Assembly: GCF_000340215.1 (NCBI RefSeq)
Contig: NW_006921555.1
Coordinates: forward strand, 62,001 to 126,000
Direction: 5' to 3'
Length of the DNA stretch: 64,000 nt
DNA from: Pseudocercospora fijiensis CIRAD86
Taxonomy: Eukaryota > Ascomycota > Dothideomycetes > Mycosphaerellales > Mycosphaerellaceae
Positions within the stretch are counted from its first letter, which is position 1. Each line of letters begins with the position of its first letter. The notes below the pieces were generated by a model. The model searched no databases, had not been told where the DNA came from, and was given only the letters and a program-made list of their open reading frames with translations. This document shows, piece by piece, positions 10,641 to 20,349 of the stretch. Position numbers and translations under genes: made by a program.

Positions 10641-10719
10641 CTAAGTATATATATATAGTATAGTATGCTTTATTAGCCGTACGGAATAGAAGTCTTCGAA
10701 AATCCCGTTAGTACTAAGG

Positions 10720-10765
10720 AGTTAAAAGGCCGGCTACGCTACTAGCTACGCTGCTAGGTTTTTTA
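10720..10765 (+). repeat. GGCCGGCTACGCTACTAGCTACG motif copy
   Basis: GCCGGCTACGCTACTAGCTA at 10,730 recurs almost exactly at 11,521 (GCCGGCTACGCTACTAGCTA). The two bracket the minus-strand gene of element C. Confidence 0.65.
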
Positions 10766-10825
10766 TAGAACTAAAAGAAGATAGACATTCCGGTTAATTT
10801 GTATTAGTTTAGATTTTTATAAAAA

Positions 10826-10894
10826 GAAAACAGGGAAAAATAAGGAAGGTTAAAGAGCCTAATGCTTATAGTTATAGGCATTGTCCCTGTTTTC
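10826..10894. repeat. Imperfect hairpin with GAAAACAGGGA arms
   Basis: GAAAACAGGGA (10,826-10,836) and TCCCTGTTTTC (10,884-10,894) are perfect inverted arms. Between them lies a second near-palindrome, AATGCTTATA/TATAGGCATT. CA and TG are preserved. It may be a 3'-end processing or termination structure of the adjacent minus-strand gene, or a small foldback insertion. Confidence 0.6.
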
Positions 10895-11420
10895 TAGACT
10901 ATATTATATACCTGCCTTCGCAACTCTACCTAATACTCCCTCTAAATATCCTTATACTCTACCTACTAGAAATTCAACTAGGTACCTAGACCTATAGCTG
11001 CCTCTATATCTTTTACTATCTTCTATAGGTTAAAGGACTCCTCTATAGCAGCCTCTACCTCCTTATATAATACGAAGTTACTGCCTGCCCTACCCTTAAT
11101 ATCTCCTAAATAACTAAGAGTTCTAAGGAACGAACTAGTATTCGGCCTTAGTATAGCGAGTAACTAGTAGAACGTTGTATAGAGCTGCCTTATAGCTCTT
11201 TTATATACTATACCGATACCGAGGCAGGAGCTATCCTAGTACTTAATATTAGAGAATAGTTTAGTTAGAAAGTATTAGAACTTTTTAAGGAGGGCTTCTA
11301 GGGAAATCGATACGTTCTACCTAGATCTAGATAATAATATTCTACCGAGTAGTTAGGGGATTAAATAGCGAGCGAGAGGATAAAATTCATACCTAATAAG
11401 TGTAGTTTCTAAACTAAACT
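10850..11420 (-). pseudogene. Unrecognised minus-strand gene at right end of hAT C
   Basis: The minus-strand frame is unusually clean: long open stretches such as KRAIRQLYTTFYQLL, SYLGDIKGRAGSNF and YKEVEAAIEESFNL, with only a few TAG codons. It reads towards the H3-like gene. CA/TG content is higher than in the rest of the element, so RIP was weaker. The protein appears soluble and helical. I do not recognise the family. An ATG in another frame at about 11,390 is not clearly its start. Confidence 0.5.
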
Positions 11421-11704
11421 ATAATAGCTTGTATATGTATATACTTTTAATTAGTTAGTGCCCTTAGCTAATTGTCTATAGATTTAGGGTTATATAAGTA
11501 CCTTCCTATAACTAAAAAATGCCGGCTACGCTACTAGCTATACTCTCGTATCTTATAAAGGGCTTGCTTCGAGTTACGTAGACATTCTTATACTTCTTAG
11601 AAACCGATAAATTCTATAGTTCGAACTAGCTAATCCTGTAGTTGCTTAGCAAACTAACCTAAACCAAACTAGATCTTCGGCTTAGCAAACTAAACTAAAC
11701 CATC

Positions 11705-11724
11705 CCGAACTACTACGGGGTCTA
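11705..11724 (-). repeat. Right terminal inverted repeat of hAT C
   Basis: It is the exact reverse complement of 2,320-2,339, followed by the 8-bp duplication ATTATTTG (11,725-11,732). Confidence 0.9.
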
Positions 11725-11739
11725 ATTATTTGTTCTCCC

Positions 11740-13090
11740 TCTAATGCCTCTAGTCCTCTAATATATCGTAGATATCGTATCGACGGTTATCTAGTAGTAT
11801 AGACCCTTCTAAGGTATTACTAAGCGTTATTGCCGCGATAGTTAAGAAGGTACGTATTAATCTCGACTAGCAAGGCTAATTAGTTAATCTCTTTAGTAAA
11901 GGCATAACTCCTAAGTAGGTCCTAGTATTCTCGAATTTACTATTGTCCGTACGGATAGTCTATCGTTATTAAGTTAAGTAGCGACTGTTTAGCGAGTTAT
12001 ATATGCCTTAAACTAGCACTTCTCGTAACGTATACTATGCGATAATACTAGCTAAAGAAATAGACTTCCTACGTAGCTTTCTTATAGACTATCTGAACGT
12101 ATACTTCTTAGAATTAATCTAAGCTCTTTAAGACGAGTTTGTATAATTAAGGCCTATCTCGGAGGATAGCGATAGTATAGTAATTAAGCTACGGTTGCTA
12201 ACGAGGGTATTAAAGAAGAAGTTAGGTTTAACTCGTAAAGAGGCAAGGCGCGAAGCGAAGGAACGTAACCCGTTCTTAAGGGCTTTATAGACGATTAGGT
12301 ACGTAAAATAGCTAGTAGATCGATTAGTATTTATCGACGAGACTACTAGTAATTAGAAGACAGGTTAGCGCAAGTATAGATAGTCTCCGAGGGGGCTAAA
12401 CTATATAGATATATAGTATACAAAGCGAGAAGTTAGATAGTTAGTATTACCGGCCTTTACGCTATACGGCTACTTGCCCTATACTCGTGTTTACTAAGGA
12501 TCGATTAATAGTAATCGTTTCTACCTCTAGCTAACTAAACAAGTCTTACCTTGCCTTAAGGATAGTTTGCTGATAATCTTTATTATAGATAATGCTAGTA
12601 TCTACTATAGAGCGAGGGTTAAATAGGCGATACTAGATACCGGCTATTACCTCGAATTTCTACTACTATATTCGCCGGATCTAAACCCGATCGAGGGTAG
12701 CTTTAATCTACTAAAGAAGGTTATTAAACAATATAGAGATTAGCTGCCGAAGTTTATAGGCTTTTAGGATTACTTACTATAGTATTTATATAAGTATAGA
12801 GGCAATAGGGCGCGTAGATTGTTCGCTTATACTAGATATAATATCGATAGAGTCGATATTCCGTACGATCTAGCCGAATTCGAATATAGCGCTAGAGCGG
12901 CTTAGAATATAATAGCGCTCGACCCTTAAGAGTCCTAATAGATAGAAAAGGCTTAGAATATCTTACCGTCGATAATTAACGACTCGTCGATAGTATATTA
13001 TAATAGTAAGGGCGTATTTAAGGAAGATAACGAGGAAGATAGCGAATAAGAGGTAGACTTCGAAGATTTCGAGTAATATAACTAATCGTA
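11740..13090 (+). pseudogene. Tc1-type DD34E transposase of element B
   Basis: This is the cut-and-paste transposase (DDE_3 type). The catalytic region is clear: first Asp in VFIDETTS (codon 12,336), second Asp in IIIDNASI (12,588), and Glu in SPDLNPIEG (12,693). The three codons share one frame; the last two are separated by 34 residues, giving a DD34E signature. After the Glu come SFNLLKKVIK and a tail rich in Glu/Asp up to about 13,075. Helix-turn-helix N-terminal sequence should lie near 11,760-12,150. Stops are TAG/TAA only. Its 5' flank was displaced by the hAT insertion, which left only about 90 bp of B to the left of C. Confidence 0.87.
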
Positions 13091-13319
13091 CTAGCGCGCG
13101 GCAAGCGTCGCTCGGAGAGATTAAAATAAATATATTCGAACGCTAGCTTTGCCTATCGCGCCTAGTATTCTATAACTAACGCATTATATTAATTAATTAT
13201 ATATAGGCTAAAATAAGTGCTATTACCGTAAGAATCTCCCGCTTATTATAAGTTTATATATACTATAGGTATATAGCGATTATAGCCTAAACGAAGCTTA
13301 GAATTCTTAAAAATTCTCT

Positions 13320-15100
13320 CCCTTCTTAGTAGCGGCTACTTCCGCCGCTATAATCTTATCCTATTTCTTCCTTATAAACTCGACGATAACTTTCTTTAAC
13401 CTTAACCTTATTCTATCTACTATATTAAGTGCCGTCGGCTAGTCGTCCTTTATTAAATTATAGATAGTCTCTAGCGTCTATCCGGAAGATACGAAATAAG
13501 CGATATATAGGCGTAATTCGTCGTAATCCGAAAATCCGCGCTATAAGCCGACCTACTAGAGGAATTCGATAGTTAGCTTCGAGGACTATATAATATTACG
13601 AGGTATCGCCGGAGGGTTACGTAAACTAGTTCTAGTAAGAGCGCGAGTAGGTGTCTTATAAGGAGTACTAGGAATTATACTAGATCTACGTAGCTTACTA
13701 TCTAAGAAGTGCCTTATCTCGTCGCCGAAGGAATTAAGGATAATAGGTTAAGAGCCGATACTAATAGCTAGTTAACGAGGCGAGTCGCTCTTACTACTAC
13801 GCCGAGCCCTTATTTTCTTAACCTCGCCTTTCTAGAACTATAACTTAATCTTTCTCTTAATTACTATTACCTCGATCCTTACTAGTATCCTATTGTCTAG
13901 CTTATTAGTTACCTCGTTAGGCTTCTACTCGCCGGAAGAGATAGCTTTATAAACCTTAATTATAGCGGCTTCGTAAAACGGAAAGTAGTTCTTACTATAG
14001 TCCTTTAAGGCCTTATCGCGGAAGTAGGCATACTTACTAGAGTCTAGCCTTATAATAATTTAGACAGTCTTTATAACTATATAAGAAGTCTCTAATAATA
14101 TAATAGTCCTACCGCTTCTAAGCCTCTAATTTAGCTATTATAACGCCGGCGTTAGTAAGCTAAATTAAGGTTAGATTAGAAGCCGGTTTAACTAACTTCT
14201 TAGCGCCTAAAGGTATAGCTACTACTATCGCTTTAGGCTTCGATAAGAAGTCGATATTAATAAAGACATTCTTCCGCGAGGCAAGCGCTAATTCTTTGCT
14301 AGTCTCTATAGCTTCCCTATAGACCTTATCGCTATTAATATTATCTCTAGCTTAATGCTAATCGCTAGTAAAAACCGTCTTCTAACCGTCCGCTCTAGTA
14401 CGGATAATAATACGATTAATTGCCGCTAAGCCGTTTAACTTCGCTATCTTCGCTACCTACGAATATGCGTTCTAAGCCTCTTATTTGTTCGCCGATAAGA
14501 AGTTTACTAGCTTCGTTACTATCGTCCGTACCGCGCCCTTCTTCGTTATATTAGGTAGCGTCTACTATCCTTAATAATAGAAGGTCTCGTCTAAGAAAGA
14601 GCTAGGTTAAGTAATAGGAACGTTGCCTATAGCGAGAGCGGCTTAGCTACTAGTAGTAGTAGCCGCCTTCTATATAGTATTAAAAGAGGAGGATATAGAG
14701 ATTAAAGCGGAGGAAGAAACAGCCGATTTTAGTAGTTCTATACTACTAGTCTCCTCTACCGGCGCCGCTACGGTCTCCTTACTTAGTAGATTAACGATTA
14801 GGTCGGTAGTCGCTTTGCTCTTCTTACCGGCGGAAGACCTACTCTTCGAGCTACCCTTTGCCTACTAAGCCGTATTAGTAGTCCTTCTTATTAGCGGCGG
14901 ACTAATAGTCTTCTCGAGAGTACGGATTACCTTCTTTTTTAGCGTAGAGTTATTATTTATCTCGTCGTCTAATTGTACTAGCGGCTTGCTAGTAGTCGTA
15001 AGTGTCTCTCTTAGCGGTATTATTATAGTATAGTACTCGGAAACGGTTAGAATACGCGTACGGGGCTCGAATATACGATTATCCTCTATTCGACGATAAT
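13320..15100 (-). pseudogene. Second, convergent gene of Tc1 element B (unrecognised)
   Basis: A minus-strand frame runs towards the transposase and ends about 230 bp from it. Its 5' part (14,640-15,000) is Ser/Thr/Ala-rich and low-complexity. The central part (about 14,050-14,530) is better ordered, with AKIAKLNGLAAINRIIIRT, ALASRKNVFINIDFLSKP and KAIVVAIPLGAKKLV. Tc1 elements normally encode only a transposase, so this would be an accessory or captured gene. It is inside the B inverted repeats. No domain was recognised. Confidence 0.5.
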
Positions 15101-15192
15101 AGATAGGAAGAAATACGATAAAAACTACGTAAAAGTGCCCCTATAACCTACCCCTATATAGCTTAAGAGAGAAGGCGGCTCTATAGACTATA

Positions 15193-15214
15193 CTAACAAG
15201 TTAGAAGGGTTCTA
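15193..15214 (-). repeat. Right terminal inverted repeat of B
   Basis: It pairs with 2,224-2,245 and is followed by the TA duplication at 15,215-15,216, after which the RT leader of element A resumes. Confidence 0.85.
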
Positions 15215-15216
15215 TA

Positions 15217-18200
15217 GTAATATTCTACCGCCGTACTAGCTAGATATCGACTAAAAAATCGAGTTTATCGACGGTAAACGGCCGCTATACGGCCCTCTCT
15301 ACTCTATATCTCGAGATAAGCTCCTCGTACTAAGAGAATATCTAGAAGATAACTTATAAAAGGGCTTTATCCGCCCTAGTTCCTCCGAAGCTACCGTACT
15401 AGTTATATTTACCTAAAAACTAGGCGGATATCTCCGCTTCTATATAGACTACTAGGGCCTTAACGCCTTAACGAAAAAGAACCGCTACCTAATTCCTCTT
15501 ATAAACGAAACGCTCGAACGTCTTTCGAAAGCCCGCTAGTTTACGAAGCTCGACGTAATCGCTACCTTTAACGCGATCTATAATACCGAGGGAGACGAAT
15601 AGCTAATAGCCTTCCGAACCTATTATAGCCTTTTTAAATACCTAGTCTTACCGTTTAGGCTCTATAACGGACCTAGTACGTTCTAATTATATATTAACGA
15701 TACGCTTAAGAAATTCTTTAACGCCTTCGTCTTAATATATATAGACGATATCTTAATCTATAGTAAAACGAAAGTAGAATACTACGAATATATCGAAAAG
15801 GTACTTTAGAAACTCGAAGAAGCTAGACTATATATCGATATCGATAAGTACGAATTCTATAAGTAAGAGGTAAAATTCCTCGGCCTTATTATCTCTTTAG
15901 AAGGTATCCGAATAGATCCCGGTAAAATCGAAGCTATTCTAAACTAGGGAGTACTACGAAACGTAAAAGAAGTCTAAGGCTTTTTCGGTTTCGCTAACTT
16001 CTACCGGAGATTTATATAGAATTTTAGCGGAACCGCCCGTCCTCTTATAATACTTACGCGGAAAGACGTTAAATTCGAATAGTCTCCGGCCTATTAAGAA
16101 GCCTTCGACTAGCTACGATAAAGTTTTATAACCGTACTAATCCTATAGTACTTTAACTTCGATAAGGAAACGCGTCTAGAAACCGATACTTCCGACGGTA
16201 CGACTAGCGCTGTTCTCCTTTAGCGAGCGACCCTAGAAGTTACGTAGCTACCTATAGCCTACCTCTCTAATAAAATGTCCTCTACGGAATATAATTACGA
16301 TATCTACGATAAAGGACTCCTCGTAATCGTAAAAGCCTTTAAAGAATAGCGCCCGGAGCTCGAAGATTCTAAATCGCTAATCTAGGTTAGCTCGGATTAT
16401 AAGAATCTCGTCTACTTTCTTAAAAGCAAAACCCTTAGCTATAGGCAGGTACGCTAGAGTAAGTTCCTTTCCTAGTTTAACTTCGTTATTTAGTATACGC
16501 CCGGTAAAGCAAACTTATAGGCCGACGTACTTACGAGGCGTAACGAAGACTCGCCTTTAGATCGAGGCCCGTAGCGTAAAGAATAGTCTATCCTTAAAGA
16601 GTATAACCTTAGCTAGGAACTATACGAGCTCTTCGGAGACGACTTTACCGGCCCGGAGCCTCTCGTAGTATCCTTCGTACTAATAGCCGCTCCCGCCTTT
16701 CTCGGAGATAACGATAGCTCGGACGACGAAGATACGAGCTTAGAAAGCTCGGATAGCGACTAGGAAAGCGAAGAAGAAGCGTAGAAACTCCTCGAACCTA
16801 CCTAACTCGAGTAGTAGCTTACGACGGCTTATACCGAAGACGCTTTTACTAGGGGCCTAATTTACGCTTTATAGAACGAAGAACAGTTATACGAGAATGT
16901 TTCTCTCTTAGAGTACGAGCTCCGTAGAACTCTACCCCGAGCGCCCTATATAACGTTTAGGAATATCCTCTACGTCCTAGATTTCGAAGATTTACGCGAT
17001 TAGATTATACGTTCCGCTTACGACCCTCTCGGAATAGCTTATCCTAGCCGAGCTAAGATGCTATCTTAGCTCCGGAAGTAGTACTACTAGCCTAATCTAT
17101 ACCGAGATATCGACCGATTCGTTAAGAACTATATAGTATACTATAGAGCAAAAGCAGATACGCGTAAGCCGTAAGGACTACTAAACCCTCTTAAAATTCC
17201 TCTACGACCGTAGTAGCATATTTTAATAGATTTTATTATAGGCCTACCGAAAGGATCCGACTTTAACGGCCTCTAGTTTTAAAATATACTAGTCGTAGTC
17301 TGCCGCCTTACTAAACGTAAGAAGGTATTAACCCGTAGCCTAATAGCTAAGAATATAGCCTAGGTCTTCTACCGAGATATATAGAAAGATACGGGCCTAC
17401 CTAAATTAATTGTATCTAATCGCGGCCCGAATTTTGTTCCCCGTTTCTAGAAGCGCCTCTACGAGCGACTAAAAATTTAAGCGCGCCTTTTAACGGCTTA
17501 CTACCCGTAGACCGACGGGCAAACTAAACGGGCTAACGCTTAAATCGAATAAATTATTAGGTACTCTTATAATTATTATTAAAATAACTAGCTAAGATTG
17601 ACGCTATCTATTAAATTTGCTATTAATAATTAGGAATTAGCTACGACTTAGACTTTGCCCTTCTACGCTTTAACTAGTTTTTACCCCTAAACCGGTATAG
17701 AACTAGTAGAAATCGAACTAGAGCCTCTAGTAAACGATCCGGAAAGAGAAGCCTATACCTTCGCTCTTTAGATAGCCTAGACCTACTAAGAGCTCTAGGA
17801 CGAGATAAGATATACCTAAGAAGTATACGAGTACTACGCTAATTAGCGTAGACGCGCCGCGCTAGATTACTAAGTCGAAGATTACGTTTACCTTAACTTA
17901 GGGTATATTAGAACTAACCGACCTTTAAAAAAGCTCGACTAGAAAAATCTTAGACCCTTCCGAATTATAAAGAAAATCGGTACGTACGTATACGAACTAG
18001 ACCTCCCCGAGAATCTTAATATTTACCCGGTTAAATACGTAGTTAATCTAAGAATCGCCGGAGAAATTGTAGACCCCGAAGACATTCTACCGATTCCGGA
18101 AGCTACTAAGGCTACCGATTAGACCGAAGACAAGCCGGAGTCTACCTTAGGTATAGTAAGGGCAATTATCGGGTAGAGCTTTAGTAATATAAACTTCGGT

Positions 18201-18480
18201 AATCTTAACCCTTCTAGACCGTAGGGAGAGGTATAGTAGGACGGGTATTTAGACGAAGATACGACCTAGGAACCTCTACGCTATATTATCTTCGCCCGCG
18301 AAGTAATCGAAGAATTCCTACGAGATTATATAGACTATACTACTATAGAAGGAGCTATCCCGGAATACTTCCTTCGAGAAGTATACGAATAGAATTTAGA
18401 ATAAGATCTCCGACCCGAACTAGGGCAAGAATACTAGTACCTATTATATACGGACCTCCTTTAGCGTCGTAGGAACTTTT
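15217..18480 (+). pseudogene. Element A pol: RT, RNase H, integrase, chromodomain
   Basis: RT begins with ILPPY and IEFIDGKRPLYGPLYSIS, then LREYLEDNL-KGFIRPS, GLNALTKKNRY and the catalytic YIDDILIYS at 15,738-15,764. RNase H follows with ETDTSDGTTSAVL near 16,177 and a YTPGKANL end. The integrase has an RSAYDPLGIAYPSRAKML zinc region (His now Tyr) near 17,008, then LIDFIIGLPKGSDF, SNRGPNFVPRF (the catalytic Asp now reads Asn) and QTKRANA-IE for the third acidic residue. A chromodomain-like tail reads DGYLDEDTTWEPLRYI near 18,240-18,290. The sequence ends in a polypurine tract before the 3' LTR. Confidence 0.92.
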
Positions 18481-18486
18481 CGTAAA

Positions 18487-18500
18487 ACGAGGGGAAGGGG
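18487..18500 (+). other. Polypurine tract of element A
   Basis: ACGAGGGGAAGGGG sits four bases before the 3' LTR. It would prime plus-strand DNA synthesis in the active element. Confidence 0.75.
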
Positions 18501-18504
18501 CTAC

Positions 18505-19194
18505 TATTATAGTAGCTGCCTAGAAAGTACCGATAAGTCCTATAAGCTAGCCGCTATACAAAAAGTAATATCGGATTTAAGTTTCCTTAGTAGTAGAGGC
18601 CCCTAGCGAAGTAGGTCGCCTAGTTCGCCGCCTATTAAGCCGTATAACGTAATATCTTAGGGAGTCCCGCGGAAGCTATATATAGTAGAAAAATACGTTA
18701 TATATTAATATATAAACGACGGGACTATACTAAACTACGCGTACGCGTATACGGACGATAGCAAGCGAGAGATATAGAGTCGTAGGATAGATCCGAGTAG
18801 TAGGAAGGAACCGGAAGATAGGGAAGAGCTAGGAGAAATATATTTGCTTAGGAGCGATTAAATAAGTTCGTATACGCGCGCTACGTAAGTTAGCTAGGAA
18901 ACAAAGTCGCTACGAGATAATATACGCGCGCGCGCTTAGCGCGTAGGAAAGGACCTAAAAGCAGAGGTTTACTAAGAAGTAAGCAAGTAAGATATATATA
19001 CCTACGCTTACGCGTCGGACGCGCTAGACGCCTATAGGGCGGGATACTAAGGAAGGGGCTCTCCCTCTAAGATACCCTTCTTCCTTTCTTCGCAGTTCGT
19101 CTTATATAGATAGTAGCTATATTAATTTAGTACTTCCTTTAGTTAAGTTGAAAGTTTAGTATATATTCTTACTACTTAGCCTCTAACCCTTATA
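18505..19194 (+). repeat. 3' LTR of element A
   Basis: This 690-bp copy of the LTR is followed directly by ATAGG (19,195-19,199), matching the duplication at 114-118. It lacks a short stretch around the CG run (near 18,917) that the 5' copy has. Confidence 0.93.
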
Positions 19195-19199
19195 ATAGG

Positions 19200-19619
19200 T
19201 ATCCGCCTACTAGCTTTTTCCTATAAATAGAAGAGTTATAAGGCGGGGTATCTCTAAGCTACTAAGCTATAGAAACCTACGTATCTAGGCTAAATAGGAA
19301 GGATTCTAACTTAGAGATATAATACTAGATAAGTATTAGGAACTAGAGGTTCTTAAGGTACTCTAGGGATATATAATTATTTTTATAACTAAACTAAAAT
19401 AGATTCCTCCTATACGCCTTATCGAGTATTATATTCGCCTAAAGGGGGGTTCTATTATTTTATCTTCTATAAAGTAGGGATAACTCTAAGAGTATAAGGA
19501 GTAATAGCTCCGCCGAGTTATCTAGAAAGGGATTAATACTAGTATATACGAACGTACTATAAGTACGAACGGACGGATATTACTATAGAAGGCCGCCCCC
19601 GTTTTAGTACCTAAGAAAG
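19200..19619 (+). pseudogene. Reverse-transcriptase-like gene E, segment 2
   Basis: The plus-strand frame continues from 1-118 and ends at the duplication of element D. Readable text includes EYYIRLKGGSIILSS, then KAALVLVPKKV just before the break. VLVPKK plus the continuation PRLTFNYYYI after D match the RT leader of the Gypsy/retrovirus-like class (…FVKKKDGSLRFCVDYRxLN…). One TATAA copy keeps the frame across D. Confidence 0.6.
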
Positions 19620-19624
19620 TATAA

Positions 19625-19788
19625 TAATAAAGGGCGGAAGTATATAGGTACGTTTAATATCGAGTACTTGCTACGAAGAGCCTAAGTCTAGAAAGCAACG
19701 CGAGTTAAAGTACGCGAAGCCGATAACTAAGCTATAGCTAAGTATACTAAGCCTTATATATCGAGGGTCTAGAGGCTACCCCGTAATA
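19625..19788 (-). repeat. 3' LTR of element D
   Basis: 164 bp, TAATAAAGGG … CCCCGTAATA. It is the left copy and hence the 3' LTR of a minus-strand element. It differs from the right copy mainly by transitions in the RIP direction. Confidence 0.9.
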
Positions 19789-20349
19789 TTAATTCCCTAT
19801 TAAACTAGCGCTTAGCCTTCTAAGACGCTTATCTATCGTATAATATCGCTTAAAGTAAACAATTTATTAACTAATCGCTATAGGGTATATCCTTATAAAT
19901 TCTATCGTAAATCGTAAATCGTAATATATATAAAAGCGGTTAACGTAGCGACTAAACTATACCTAATAGGTTAAAGGGACCTCTATTCTATAGTAATAAG
20001 CTAAATATATCTCTAACCCGCGATAGGGACCGTTTATCGTAACTAAGCGGTATGTCTTATATCCCTAGATAGCTATTTATTGTATCTAAGCGGTATGTCT
20101 TAAGCTACGTCGTAGGCTAGTATTAATAGCGCCGCTAGCGGGCCGGTCTATAGTAGTGCCTATTATAATAGATATAGGTATCGTATTATTCTTAAGCGTT
20201 AGATTAACTTTATCCGCGGTAGTAGAAGTCTTAGCGATAGTGTCCTTTTCTTTAGTACCGCTATTAGCCCCAGTCGGATCCTAATTAACGGGTAGCTTCT
20301 AACTCTTTAGCTTAGGTGCTTACGGGTTCTTATAATAATAGTTAGCGAT

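Larger units (their letters stand above)
2320..11724. mobile_element. 9.4 kb hAT transposon C carrying histone H3-fold genes
   Basis: A 20-bp perfect terminal inverted repeat (2,320-2,339 and 11,705-11,724) is flanked by the identical 8-bp duplication ATTATTTG at 2,312-2,319 and 11,725-11,732. An 8-bp duplication is the hallmark of hAT insertion, and a hAT transposase lies inside. The element interrupts Tc1 element B about 90 bp from B's left end. It is much larger than a simple hAT element. It holds a Lys-rich ORF, two further unknown plus-strand ORFs, the transposase, two histone H3-fold genes and a minus-strand gene, separated by clusters of a GCCGGCTA-type motif. No further nested element boundary was found inside it. 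Confidence 0.88.
2224..15214 (+). mobile_element. Tc1-type transposon B inserted in A, with nested hAT C
   Basis: Terminal inverted repeats of 22 bp (2,224-2,245 and 15,193-15,214) share 18 positions, and three of the four differences are transitions. TA dinucleotides flank them at 2,222-2,223 and 15,215-15,216, as in the Tc1/mariner family. Excising B with one TA rejoins the RT leader of element A in frame (KKDAT then SNILPP). Without hAT element C the core is about 3.6 kb. That is long for Tc1, because a second gene on the minus strand follows the transposase. The transposase at 11,740-13,090 is a DD34E type. Confidence 0.9.
119..19194 (+). mobile_element. Ty3/Gypsy chromovirus-like element A, with nested B and C
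   Basis: The element is bounded by two LTRs (119-825 and 18,505-19,194) and an identical 5-bp target duplication ATAGG at 114-118 and 19,195-19,199. The original TG...CA LTR ends now read TA...TA. Domain order on the plus strand is gag with zinc knuckle, retropepsin, reverse transcriptase, RNase H, integrase and a chromodomain-like tail, as in Ty3/Gypsy chromoviruses. Without the 13 kb insertion (B with C inside) its core would be about 6.1 kb, a normal size. It sits inside gene E. Against the second copy at 52,723 it lacks about 620 bp of 5' gag. All coding parts carry many RIP stops. Confidence 0.93.

Noticed and set aside
2320..11724. Element C as two separate nested transposons
   Set aside because: Only one pair of terminal repeats and one target duplication were found, and the same motif family runs through its whole length.
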